Shown here in pieces: positions 7,356 through 16,635 of a DNA stretch of 33,869 bases. The translations under genes were made by a program, and so were the position numbers. The notes beneath the pieces were generated by a model, which searched no databases, was not told the origin of the DNA, and worked only from the letters and a program-made list of their open reading frames with translations. Origin of the DNA: an uncultured Pseudomonadota bacterium (GTDB lineage: Bacteria > Pseudomonadota > Alphaproteobacteria > RF32 > CAG-239); assembly GCA_949295025.1 (NCBI GenBank), contig CASFJK010000016.1:1-33869 (forward strand), written 5' to 3'. Each line of letters opens with the position of its first letter. Within the stretch, counting starts at the first letter, position 1.

Positions 7356-8288
7356 TTATTTCTTCTGAGCTTTCCTTTTTTTGAGTAGCGTCAACTTATC
7401 GCTAACAATAGAAGTGTCTCTTCCGGTTTTGGCCAAACGATCATACATGCGCTCTATTTCTTTTTCTAAATATGCTTGCTCAACTTCATTAGCCAGTTCG
7501 TTTTTGGCATCTTGTGTTCCTTGTTTTTCAATATTCAGCATTTGCTCATATATATCTTCAACATGCACAGAGCTATCAGTTTTCTTTTTTACAAAATATG
7601 GTAACTCATAAATCAACTGTCTGGCTTGAGCATAAGCTTCTTTAGTACTGTCTGTTTTGTGATAACGCAATTTCAAAAGACGGAAAACGATGCTTAATTC
7701 ATTACTATTATCAACTACAATAAACGGAACAGGGTCTGCAAAACCTTCTAAAGAAATAAATTTCAAATATTCTACAAGATGATGAAAGAACCCGTTAACA
7801 TTATATAAAATAAATGGTTTTACCGCTAACAAACCATCTTGCATGGCAACACAATCATATGCTAACTCATCCAAGGTGCCGACACCACCGGGAGCAAAAA
7901 CCACAAAATCAGCATTAAGGAGTTTTTGTTTTCTTTCCTCCAAAGTTTGTGCCACAATTACATCTTCAATTTGTGAGATGATTTCATCACTTTGATAAAG
8001 ATTGTAATATTCCTTAGTGGTAATTCCTTGAATTGCAGATGCCTTATCTTTGTTATGTTTCCAGCCATCTAATACACCTTTGGCTACAGCACCCATAATA
8101 CCGCTGCTTGACAGACCAAAGTCTAACTTAAATTCCATTCTGGCAATTTGTCTGCCTAAATTATAAGCTTCTTCGACATAAAGTTCATCATTTCCGGAGC
8201 GAGAACCACCGGCAACAAAAACTCTTAATCCTTTTCTGGAATTTTCTTCGGCAAAACTACCGACCATATCATTCATATTTGTATCCAT
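7356..8288 (-). CDS. LOG-family nucleotide-binding protein (Rossmann-like, possible phosphoribohydrolase)
   Basis: The 310-residue protein has the LOG signature PGGVGTLDE (about residues 132-140) and an N-terminal FVAGGSRSGN nucleotide-binding loop. LOG proteins cleave nucleoside 5'-monophosphates such as cytokinin ribotides to the base and ribose 5-phosphate, although bacterial members are often of unknown substrate. The last ~90 residues are a charged helical extension ending in KKRKAQKK, longer than classic LOG proteins of ~190 residues. It is the second gene after tgt with a 10-base gap and an AGGAGA-like site, so probably in one transcript. Confidence 0.85.
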   Translation of the reverse strand: MDTNMNDMVGSFAEENSRKGLRVFVAGGSRSGNDELYVEEAYNLGRQIARMEFKLDFGLSSSGIMGAVAKGVLDGWKHNKDKASAIQGITTKEYYNLYQSDEIISQIEDVIVAQTLEERKQKLLNADFVVFAPGGVGTLDELAYDCVAMQDGLLAVKPFILYNVNGFFHHLVEYLKFISLEGFADPVPFIVVDNSNELSIVFRLLKLRYHKTDSTKEAYAQARQLIYELPYFVKKKTDSSVHVEDIYEQMLNIEKQGTQDAKNELANEVEQAYLEKEIERMYDRLAKTGRDTSIVSDKLTLLKKRKAQKK

Positions 8289-8298
8289 TTAGGTTCTC

Positions 8299-9435
<1,137 letters not shown>

Positions 9436-9507
9436 TTACATAAAATTATAATGCCTTTGATAATGCCTTGATTTCTATTTTTTAGCAAGAAGAATATATG
9501 AAGAATA

Positions 9508-9541
9508 ACTAAAAAAGGCATCATTAAGATGCCTTTTTTAG
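9508..9541. terminator. Intrinsic terminator after phoB, bidirectional
   Basis: The stem AAAAGGCATC/GATGCCTTTT (loop ATTAA) has six A to the left and six T to the right. It begins directly at the stop of the response-regulator gene and overlaps the upstream region of tgt. Confidence 0.85.
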
Positions 9542-10246
9542 TTATTCTTCATTTTCTCCAATCGGATTTTTGTCAATGGCATATCCAGTAGCTCGAACTG
9601 TGCGGATATAGTCCGGACCAAATTCATTTAACGATTTTCTTAAGCGTCGGATGTGAACATCTACCGTGCGGGATTCAACATAAATATTATCTCCCCAAAC
9701 CGTTTTTAACAAATATTCACGAGAAAAAACTTTCCCTGGAGTTTCCATCAACATACGCAATAAACGAAACTCTGTCGGACCAAGGTGAATATAATTTTCG
9801 CCTCTAAATACTTTTTTCGACGTGATATCCATAACAATATCTTCAAAAACCAATTCTTTTTCATCTGCCGGTTCAGGAGCGCGACGCAATTGCGTTTTGA
9901 CACGAGCCATAAGCTCTGGAATTGAAAAAGGTTTGGTTACATAGTCATCAGCACCGGCTGACAAACCTTTAATTTTATCTTCTTCTTCACCTTTTGCCGT
10001 CAGCATGATAATCGGAATACTTTTTATATCAGGTTTACTGCGAATCATTTTGCAGATTTCGACGCCTGAAAGTTCCGGCAACATCCAATCTAAAATAATG
10101 ACTGAAGGCATATTTTGTTCAACTTCGGCAACCGCTTTTCCTCCACGGGCCTCCCATAAAACATCATAGCCTTCTTTTTCCAGATTATATTTTAACAACA
10201 GGGCTAAAGCTTCTTCATCTTCAACCAACATAACCTTATGTTTCAT
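9542..10246 (-). CDS. phoB: PhoB-type response regulator (REC + winged-helix DNA-binding domain)
   Basis: The 234-residue protein has a receiver domain with acidic pocket E9/D10, phospho-acceptor D53 (ILDWMLPE), switch T83 and K105 (VTKPF). It is followed by an OmpR/PhoB winged helix (about 130-228) with FSREYLLKTVWG and SRTVDVHIRRLRKSL, very close to PhoB. PhoB activates phosphate-starvation genes when phosphorylated by PhoR. No phoR, pst or phoU gene is beside it, so the gene stands alone; another OmpR-family regulator of the same subtype cannot be excluded. Confidence 0.88.
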   Translation of the reverse strand: MKHKVMLVEDEEALALLLKYNLEKEGYDVLWEARGGKAVAEVEQNMPSVIILDWMLPELSGVEICKMIRSKPDIKSIPIIMLTAKGEEEDKIKGLSAGADDYVTKPFSIPELMARVKTQLRRAPEPADEKELVFEDIVMDITSKKVFRGENYIHLGPTEFRLLRMLMETPGKVFSREYLLKTVWGDNIYVESRTVDVHIRRLRKSLNEFGPDYIRTVRATGYAIDKNPIGENEE

Positions 10247-10304
10247 TCCAAAACACTCCTGACTATATTCTATAATCCTGTATTTTAAGTCTATTATCTT
10301 AAAA

Positions 10305-10940
10305 TTACCTTAAACTATTAATGTTTTTCTGATATTCGCCACCAACAAAGACTGCTGTTCCGGCAACCAAAATATCGGCTCCGGCGGCAATACATTCTGC
10401 TGCCGTCATCGGATTGATACCACCATCGACCTCTATTTCAATGTCTTTTCCGTCAATCAGTTCTTTAACGGCAGCTATTTTTGTTAATTGTGATTCAATA
10501 AAGGTTTGACCGCCAAAGCCCGGATTGACACTCATTATCAAGATTAGATCTAATTTATCTAATATATATTTCAAGCAATCTTCATTGGTTGAGGGATTGA
10601 GAGAAACTCCGGATTTAATACCATAATCGTGTATTGTTGCTAAAGTTTTATCCAAATGTTTGCAGACCTCTGCATGAACGGTGATGATATCTGCTCCTAC
10701 TTCAGCAAACCAAGGAATCATAATTTCGGGATTTTTCACCATTAGATGGACATCAAACGGTAACTTGGTTTCTTTGCGCAAGGCTTTTATAACGCATGGA
10801 CCAAAAGTTAGATTTGGAACAAAATTTCCATCCATTACATCAATATGAATCATATCTGCGCCGGCTTTTTCCAGAGCCTTTATTTCTTTTCCTAAAGCAG
10901 AAAAATCTGCCGATAAAATACTTGGAGCAATTTTTACCAT
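10305..10940 (-). CDS. rpe: Ribulose-phosphate 3-epimerase
   Basis: It interconverts ribulose 5-phosphate and xylulose 5-phosphate in the pentose phosphate pathway, feeding the transketolase encoded at 13979. The TIM-barrel has all usual motifs: IAPSILSADF, HIDVMDGNFVPN, FDVHLMV, MSVNPGFGGQ and EVDGGI. At 211 residues it is slightly shorter than most members (~220), the difference being at the C-terminus. A GAGGG ribosome-binding site precedes the ATG. The C-terminus ends 58 bases before phoB. Confidence 0.96.
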   Translation of the reverse strand: MVKIAPSILSADFSALGKEIKALEKAGADMIHIDVMDGNFVPNLTFGPCVIKALRKETKLPFDVHLMVKNPEIMIPWFAEVGADIITVHAEVCKHLDKTLATIHDYGIKSGVSLNPSTNEDCLKYILDKLDLILIMSVNPGFGGQTFIESQLTKIAAVKELIDGKDIEIEVDGGINPMTAAECIAAGADILVAGTAVFVGGEYQKNINSLR

Positions 10941-11010
10941 CGATAAACCCTCTTTGTTTCATTATGTCATATAATATAAAATTATATCATTAGAGTTTGG
11001 TTAATGAAAC

Positions 11011-11054
11011 AAAAAAACCTGCATCAAAACAATTAAATAGATGCAGGTTTTTCT
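11011..11054. terminator. Intrinsic terminator after the small secreted-protein gene
   Basis: The stem ACCTGCATC/GATGCAGGT encloses a 14-base AT loop and is flanked by seven A and by T-rich sequence. It lies just after the minus-strand stop at 11056. Nearly the same stem core recurs at 27749-27782. Confidence 0.8.
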
Positions 11055-11055
11055 T

Positions 11056-11424
11056 TCAACGTTTGTTTTGTTTTCTTTTCAGCAAAAAAACCGTAAAATT
11101 GTGTCCGTTTATTTTAAACTTTTGCAAATCCCATGATTTTGGTTTGCAGTCAGGATCCAATTTTAACCAAAGGGTTTCTTCATGAGGCGAAGGTAGATTT
11201 TTTTGATTGAGTTGCTCTTCCAATTTTACTTTCCATAAATGTTTATTTTCATCATATGCACTACTGACCTTTACATCATGAGAAAAATAAAAATTGTAAA
11301 AAGAATCTCTTTCCAAATGTGTGATAATTACTTCATTCTTAAGAGAATCTATTTGCGCTTGCAACGGCAAAACGGAAAACCCGCCCAACATGAATAATGC
11401 ACTTGTAAAGAAAAAATTTTTCAT
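11056..11424 (-). CDS. Small secreted protein of unknown function
   Basis: I do not recognise the family. The 122-residue protein begins with a Sec signal peptide (MKNFFFTSALFMLGGFSVLP, probable cleavage after LQA at residue ~23), leaving a ~98-residue periplasmic or secreted domain rich in Lys, Asp and aromatics, with a single Cys and no transmembrane segment. It ends in a basic KRKQNKR tail. The pattern of alternating polar and hydrophobic residues suggests beta structure. It stands alone between rpe and fba with its own terminator. Confidence 0.65.
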   Translation of the reverse strand: MKNFFFTSALFMLGGFSVLPLQAQIDSLKNEVIITHLERDSFYNFYFSHDVKVSSAYDENKHLWKVKLEEQLNQKNLPSPHEETLWLKLDPDCKPKSWDLQKFKINGHNFTVFLLKRKQNKR

Positions 11425-11502
11425 AATTTTTGTGTAATAATGTGTGAAAATTAATAATATGATTTTTACGTTTTTTTACCATATTTTCTCGGATATCGGC
11501 AA

Positions 11503-11534
11503 TAAAAAAAGCTCTCTTTTGAGAGCTTTTTTTT
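11503..11534. terminator. Intrinsic terminator after fba, bidirectional
   Basis: The stem AAAGCTCTC/GAGAGCTTT (loop TTTT) has seven A on the left and eight T on the right, 20 bases past the aldolase stop on the minus strand. Confidence 0.9.
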
Positions 11535-11554
11535 CTACTTTATACCAAAATGAA

Positions 11555-12604
11555 TTATAATTCACCTGCGGCATAACGTTTTGCCATTTCAGACATCGGA
11601 ATTGCCTTAATTTTATCGGCATGACCTGCAGCACCGAAAGCAACGTAACGGGCTTCGCATACTTTTTGCATTTCTTCGATTGCCGGTTTCAAATATTTGC
11701 GCGGGTCAAATTCTTTCGGATTTTCGGCAAACAATTTGCGAATCGCACCAGTAATTGCCATACGACAGTCTGTATCAACGTTAACTTTGCGTACGCCGGA
11801 TTTGATACCTCTAACGATTTCTTCAACAGGTACACCATAAGTTTGAGGAATGGCACCACCATATGCATTGATCAAATCTTGCAATTCTTGTGGAACTGAA
11901 GAAGAACCATGCATAACCATGTGGGTGTTCGGCAATTTTTTATGAATTTTTTCAATAACATCGATTGCCAAAATTTCACCATCCGGTTTGCGGGTGAATT
12001 TGTATGCACCGTGAGATGTTCCTACAGCAACAGCCAAAGCATCCAACTTGGTTTCAGCCACAAAACGAGCAGCTTCATCAGGATCAGTTACAAGGCGTTT
12101 CTTATCAATTACGCCTTCAGCACCGTGACCATCTTCTTTATCACCTTTACCTGTTTCCAATGAGCCGATAACACCCAATTCACCTTCAACAGAAGCGCCA
12201 ACAGCGTGAGCTCTGGCAACAACTTCTTTGGTTACTTTTACATTATATTCAAAAGAAGAAGGTGTTTTGCCGTCTGCTTCCAAAGAACCATCCATCATTA
12301 CGGAAGAATAACCGTTAACAATGGCTGATTGGCAAATATCTACGGATGAACCGTGATCTTGGTGAATACAAATTGGCAATTCAGGAAACATTTCAATTCC
12401 GGCTTGAACCATATGACGAATCATCGGGTCACCGGCAAATTTACGAGCACCGGTAGATGTTTGCAAAATAACCGGAGCGTTTACTTTTTTAGCTGCTTGC
12501 AAAACAGCAATGATTTGTTCCATATCATTAATATTGAATGCAGGAACACCATAGTTGTTTTCTGCAGCATGGTCAAGGATTTGACGCATTGTAACTAAAG
12601 GCAT
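11555..12604 (-). CDS. fba: Class II fructose-bisphosphate aldolase
   Basis: This zinc enzyme cleaves fructose 1,6-bisphosphate to dihydroxyacetone phosphate and glyceraldehyde 3-phosphate (glycolysis/gluconeogenesis). The 349-residue length and features match the proteobacterial type-B (Calvin-cycle subtype) class II form: HQDHGSS with catalytic Asp83 and zinc His84, EGELGVIG (~140), GTSHGAYK (phosphate/zinc loop), MHGSSSVP, and NVDTDCRMA near residue 275. The ATG at 12602-12604 has a GGAG site just upstream. Single gene with its own terminator. Together with rpe and tkt it gives this window three central-carbon genes. Confidence 0.97.
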   Translation of the reverse strand: MPLVTMRQILDHAAENNYGVPAFNINDMEQIIAVLQAAKKVNAPVILQTSTGARKFAGDPMIRHMVQAGIEMFPELPICIHQDHGSSVDICQSAIVNGYSSVMMDGSLEADGKTPSSFEYNVKVTKEVVARAHAVGASVEGELGVIGSLETGKGDKEDGHGAEGVIDKKRLVTDPDEAARFVAETKLDALAVAVGTSHGAYKFTRKPDGEILAIDVIEKIHKKLPNTHMVMHGSSSVPQELQDLINAYGGAIPQTYGVPVEEIVRGIKSGVRKVNVDTDCRMAITGAIRKLFAENPKEFDPRKYLKPAIEEMQKVCEARYVAFGAAGHADKIKAIPMSEMAKRYAAGEL

Positions 12605-12754
12605 ATTTTAACTCCTTTTGATTGTTTGACATATTATTACTGCTGCAAATATATATCCTTCCGTTACTTTTGCAAGAAAATTATGCTGATTGTACAGTTT
12701 CATAAAACTGTAATGATTATTTTTGTTTTTTTATGATATTATATAATTATAAAA

Positions 12755-12845
12755 TTTCCTCCCCATAATGGGCATTGAGAGGCAGAATTATCTCTTCGAA
12801 TTGCAGTCAACGGATTGATTATTTCTGTTTCTTCAATGCCCTTCT
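12755..12845 (+). ncRNA. Possible structured small RNA or leader
   Basis: In the 344-base gap between fba and the next gene, GGGCATTGAG (12770-12779) pairs with TTCAATGCCC (12832-12841). A second stem, CAGAA (12783-12787) with TTCTG (12823-12827), lies inside, and a short TCAA-CGGA-TTGA hairpin in the loop. A single-stranded CCTCCCC (12758-12764) precedes the stem, and a TATAAT-like box lies at 12742-12747. I recognise no Rfam family. There is no strong T-run after it, so it could be the 5' leader of the downstream membrane-protein gene instead of a separate RNA. The rest of the gap (12605-12740, 12846-12948) is AT-rich with no other feature. Confidence 0.35.
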
Positions 12846-12948
12846 CTATTTATTGTCACAAAACTTTCATAAAATAATCATTGATTTTTTTAGATATTTG
12901 AGCATTATAGCTTCTTGTATATTGTATTTTTAATTTAAATTATAAGTT

Positions 12949-13347
12949 ATGGAAATTATTTTTTGGTCAGGATTAATCCTGTTAGTGGGGTTGAGCATCT
13001 ATCTTGCCCCTAAAATCGTTAGGAAAGACTTCAGTTTTTCAATGTTTACAATCATTGTTTTGGCTTTCTATTTGCTTTTATTCAAGATTTGCCCTCAAGC
13101 TGTAATTTTGCATGCCTTTTTAGCATCTTTACTCTTGTGTTGCTCCGGTTATGTCTTCTTGTTGAAAAAGAAACATCAGCATAATCCAGATTTGTTGAAA
13201 GAAGAAGAAATGGATTCTGAATCTGATTATTTAAGATTAAGAAAAGCTAAAATTCTAAAATTGAGGTACTATCAAGATTGGTATGAGAAGTTTGTAATTA
13301 TCAATATTGCAGCATTTATTTTAACATCTACTCTTGAACTAATCTAA
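12949..13347 (+). CDS. Small membrane protein of unknown function
   Basis: I do not recognise the family. The 132-residue protein has three predicted N-terminal membrane segments (about residues 3-20, 28-48 and 53-72), a cytoplasmic basic/acidic loop (KKKHQHNPDLLKEEEMDSES), and a final hydrophobic segment near the C-terminus (VIINIAAFILTSTL). Cys pairs (LLLCCSG) lie inside a membrane segment. The ATG has no clear ribosome-binding site, which may fit control by the structured leader upstream. A strong terminator follows. Confidence 0.55.
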   Translation: MEIIFWSGLILLVGLSIYLAPKIVRKDFSFSMFTIIVLAFYLLLFKICPQAVILHAFLASLLLCCSGYVFLLKKKHQHNPDLLKEEEMDSESDYLRLRKAKILKLRYYQDWYEKFVIINIAAFILTSTLELI

Positions 13348-13395
13348 AAAAAAGCCGTGCGCGAATTTTATTTTTTTCGCGGACGGCTTTTTTTT
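13345..13395. terminator. Intrinsic terminator, bidirectional
   Basis: The long stem AGCCGTGCGCGAA/TTCGCGGACGGCT with one G-G mismatch is flanked by eight A and eight T. It serves the plus-strand membrane gene and possibly the convergent minus-strand gene. Confidence 0.9.
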
Positions 13396-13452
13396 AATTC
13401 TTAGGCTGTAATCCACCTATAAAATAGCATTGGACTACAGATGAATACATTC

Positions 13453-13842
13453 TTAACTTCTTTCTGCCTTTTGACGACGCCTTGCTATCAGTTCATCTTC
13501 AGAAACAATTTCATAGTCATCATTTTCCATTTTTTTGTACGACCAGACTGTTTTGCCTATAGCTTTCCAGTCATGACCAATACCAAACTTTTCAATTCCT
13601 GTTCCATCTTTAGGAATGATAATGGCAATACGAGGTGTTTTTCCGGCATAAGCCTTCACATACAAATAACTTGGAACACCATCTTTTTCAACTTCTGCCA
13701 CAAAGGCGACGTAACCGTAATTTCTTTCATCTTTTGGATAAATTCTACACGGCAAGAAATCTTCATTTGTCAAATTAAAACCCGCTTCCTTAGCTTTTTC
13801 TACAGCTTGTGAAGCATACTTAATGTATTCTTTTGTTTCCAT
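13453..13842 (-). CDS. Conserved-looking cytoplasmic protein of unknown function
   Basis: I do not recognise the family. The 129-residue soluble protein has an N-terminal helix (MxTKEYIKYASQAVEKAKEAG), a central beta-rich part (YGYVAFVAEVEKDG, YLYVKAYAG, RIAIIIPKDG), and an acidic-to-basic helical tail ending RRRQKAERS. There is no signal peptide or membrane segment. Codon use and composition are like the neighbours. It lies between two terminators, so it is a single-gene unit. Confidence 0.6.
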   Translation of the reverse strand: METKEYIKYASQAVEKAKEAGFNLTNEDFLPCRIYPKDERNYGYVAFVAEVEKDGVPSYLYVKAYAGKTPRIAIIIPKDGTGIEKFGIGHDWKAIGKTVWSYKKMENDDYEIVSEDELIARRRQKAERS

Positions 13843-13935
13843 AATGATATAAATTAAATTAATAAGATTAAATATGGCAATGAAATTAACACGAAAACGA
13901 GCTTTGTCAAATATTTTTTATATTTCTTATTGCAA

Positions 13936-13962
13936 AAGGGGCTCGGAAATCCGAGCCCCTTC
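13936..13962. terminator. Intrinsic terminator after tkt
   Basis: The strong stem AAGGGGCTCGGA/TCCGAGCCCCTT (loop AA) lies 17 bases after the transketolase stop. On the minus strand it is followed by a short T-run. Confidence 0.85.
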
Positions 13963-13978
13963 TAAAAAATCATATAAT

Positions 13979-15949
13979 TTACAAGCTTTTAATAGCTTTC
14001 ACAACAGCATCTACAGTTATGCCGAAATGCTTATATAGTTCTCCGGCCGGGCCAGATGCTCCAAAGCCATCCATACCGATTATCTTGCCTTCGATTCCGA
14101 CATAGCGCTCCCAACCGTATTTTGCTGCAGCTTCTACGGCAACACGTGGTGCTTTGCCCAAAACTTTTTCTTTATAATCTTTGCTTTGTGCATCAAAAAG
14201 CTCTGTGCAAGGCATTGAAACAACTGCCACTTCTATGCCTTCTTCTCTCAATTTTTGTTGAGCTTCAACCGCTAATGATACTTCTGAACCAGTTGCAATA
14301 ATTGTAGCTTGTCTTTCTTTACCATTACTTACATCAGAAATGACGTAACCTCCTTTAGCGGTCAGATTTTCTGCAACAGAGTTTCTTAACATCGGCAAAC
14401 CTTGTCTGGTTAAAGCTAAAATACTTGGAGTATGTTCACTTTCCAAAGCAATTTTCCATGCCTCAGCCGTTTCGACCACATCGCAAGGGCGGAAAGTATA
14501 AATATTGGGCATAGCTCGATATGATGCCAAGTGTTCAATCGGCTGGTGTGTCGGGCCATCTTCACCAACGCCGATAGAATCATGTGTCAAAACATAAACA
14601 ACTCTGATGCCCATTAATGCGGCCAAACGCATGGACGGGCGCAAATAATCTGAAAAGACAAAGAATGTGCCACCATAGGGAATAACACCGCCATGCAATG
14701 ACAAACCATTCATAATGGCACCCATGGCATGTTCTCTGATGCCGTACATCAAATTGTTACCGTTATAATCTCCTTTTACAATGGTTTTCATGCCATTAAC
14801 AAAAGTCAGATTTGATGCGGCCAAATCTGCCGAACCGCCAACAATTTGCGGAATGTTCGGAACGATTTGTTCCAAGCACATTTGAGAGGCTTTTCTTGTG
14901 GCTACTTTGGTCTTTTCATCAATTGCCTTTTGAGCCATAGATAATAAATCTTTATCCCAATGTTGAGGTAATTTACCGGCAATCACATCCAAAAATTCTT
15001 TACCTTTGGCTGTGGCTCGTTTTTCCCATGCCGCATATTCATTTTGATGAGCTTTAGCACAATTTTTCCATGCCTCCAAAATTTCTGCAGGGATTTCAAA
15101 AGGAGCATAATTCCAATTCAATGCTTGGCGCATGGCTGCAACTTCTTCTGCACCCAACGGAGAGCCATGACATTTACTGGTTCCGCATTTGGTCGGGGCG
15201 CCAAATCCGATTTTGGTTTTGCATGCAATCAATGTCGGTTTATCTGATTTTTGAGCCTTCTCTATTGCATGTTCAATTTCAGTATAATTATGACCATCAA
15301 TTTCAATTGTATTCCAACCAACCGCTTTGAAACGAGCAATTTGATCGGTGGAATTGGCTTTATCAACCGTACCATCAATGGTGATGTTATTGTTGTCCCA
15401 GAAAACAATAAGTTTGTTCAAGCCCCAATGTCCGGCCAAAGAAATTGCTTCTTCAGAAATGCCTTCCATCAAACAGCCATCACCACAAATTGCATAGGTA
15501 TAGTGATTACAAACATCCTCACCATATTTAGCGGCCAAAATTCTTTCTGCCATAGCCATACCAACAGCAGAACTGATACCTTGTCCTAACGGACCTGTTG
15601 TCATATCAATTCCTTGTAAATGACCATATTCAGGGTGTCCGGCTGTTTTGGCACCTAACTGACGGAAGTTTTTGATATCTTCAATTGTAATATCTTCATA
15701 TCCCATTAAATAGAGCAAAGAATACATCAGCATGGAGCCGTGACCTGCCGATAATACGAATCTATCGCGGTCAAACCAGCGCGGTGTTTGCGGATTGAGT
15801 TTAATAAATTTTGAAAACAGAACCGTTGCAACATCTGCCATGCCTAACGGCATACCGGGGTGACCGGATTGTGATTTTTCAATAGCATCTGCACTCAAAA
15901 AACGGATGGCATTGGCCATTTGTGATAAAGGAAGGTTGAAACCGTTCAT
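13979..15949 (-). CDS. tkt: Transketolase
   Basis: This thiamine-diphosphate enzyme transfers two-carbon units between sugar phosphates in the pentose phosphate pathway. The 656-residue length is typical. Seen motifs: GHPGMPLGMAD, the ThDP/Mg signature starting GDGCLMEG and ending near NNNITIDG (~155-190), the pyrimidine-domain GIREHAMGAIMNG with the catalytic Glu (~405), and DSIGVGEDGPTHQP (~457). The stop of the lipoprotein gene upstream is two bases before this start, so the two are likely translationally coupled. Confidence 0.97.
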   Translation of the reverse strand: MNGFNLPLSQMANAIRFLSADAIEKSQSGHPGMPLGMADVATVLFSKFIKLNPQTPRWFDRDRFVLSAGHGSMLMYSLLYLMGYEDITIEDIKNFRQLGAKTAGHPEYGHLQGIDMTTGPLGQGISSAVGMAMAERILAAKYGEDVCNHYTYAICGDGCLMEGISEEAISLAGHWGLNKLIVFWDNNNITIDGTVDKANSTDQIARFKAVGWNTIEIDGHNYTEIEHAIEKAQKSDKPTLIACKTKIGFGAPTKCGTSKCHGSPLGAEEVAAMRQALNWNYAPFEIPAEILEAWKNCAKAHQNEYAAWEKRATAKGKEFLDVIAGKLPQHWDKDLLSMAQKAIDEKTKVATRKASQMCLEQIVPNIPQIVGGSADLAASNLTFVNGMKTIVKGDYNGNNLMYGIREHAMGAIMNGLSLHGGVIPYGGTFFVFSDYLRPSMRLAALMGIRVVYVLTHDSIGVGEDGPTHQPIEHLASYRAMPNIYTFRPCDVVETAEAWKIALESEHTPSILALTRQGLPMLRNSVAENLTAKGGYVISDVSNGKERQATIIATGSEVSLAVEAQQKLREEGIEVAVVSMPCTELFDAQSKDYKEKVLGKAPRVAVEAAAKYGWERYVGIEGKIIGMDGFGASGPAGELYKHFGITVDAVVKAIKSL

Positions 15950-15951
15950 GT

Positions 15952-16587
15952 TTATTCTCCTGATTTATTTTGAATATTTTTTAAATTTTCGGGATCTGCG
16001 GGAGTGCCGTCTTCATAATATATTGCAGGCTGTTCTTTTACTTTGACACTATAAGGCTCTGAAGTTTCTTCTTCAAAATAGCCTAGTTCGACATCAAAAA
16101 TGCGTTGATTGTATTTTCTTTCGCGCGGAGAAATTTCTAGTCCGGCAAATATTTCAAATTCATACATCATATCTACCGGAATTTTAACTTCTACCTGTGC
16201 TCCCTTAAATTCTTTACGTCGCTCATCTTTTTTCAATGAGGTTTCTACAAAATATGTTTTTTTACCTAAATATGCCGGAGGGCCTTTGATGGTGTTGGTA
16301 AACCAACGAAATTGAACATCTGATTCATCCGTATTTCTCAATTTGTTTATTACAAAAATGGGAGTGATTTTGGCTTTTTCTTGTTTGACACGCGTATCAT
16401 AATAGCAAAAGCCTTCCATTCCTACGAGCTCGATTTCAAAATTATCTTGATAATTAACAATTTGAATTAATCTGGCATCTTCGCGTTTGATTGTCACTAG
16501 AGGACATTGCTTATAGCCTTCCGGAGCTGATGAAACGCACCCATTTAATACCATGAGCATTAAAAAAGCACAAAATATTTTTCGCAT
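15952..16587 (-). CDS. Lipoprotein of unknown function, in one transcript with tkt
   Basis: I do not recognise the family. The 211-residue protein has a lipoprotein signal peptide with lipobox L-N-G-C17. The mature part looks beta-rich (FEIELVGMEGFCYYDTR, FWRWFT-type aromatic stretches) with alternating strands and an acidic, Pro/Asn-rich C-terminus that may be disordered. Two further Cys (near 28 and 61) could form a disulfide. The stop abuts the tkt start (2-base gap). The arrangement in one transcript with metabolic genes is not explained by anything visible. Confidence 0.7.
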   Translation of the reverse strand: MRKIFCAFLMLMVLNGCVSSAPEGYKQCPLVTIKREDARLIQIVNYQDNFEIELVGMEGFCYYDTRVKQEKAKITPIFVINKLRNTDESDVQFRWFTNTIKGPPAYLGKKTYFVETSLKKDERRKEFKGAQVEVKIPVDMMYEFEIFAGLEISPRERKYNQRIFDVELGYFEEETSEPYSVKVKEQPAIYYEDGTPADPENLKNIQNKSGE

Positions 16588-16635
16588 TTAGTTATCCTAT
16601 TTTATTAATATTACAAACACTATATATGGCTTGTT

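Noticed and set aside
12755-12845. 6S or SRP RNA for the hairpin before the membrane-protein gene
   Set aside because: The GGTCAGGTCCGGAAGG SRP signature is absent, and a much better 6S candidate lies after zapA.
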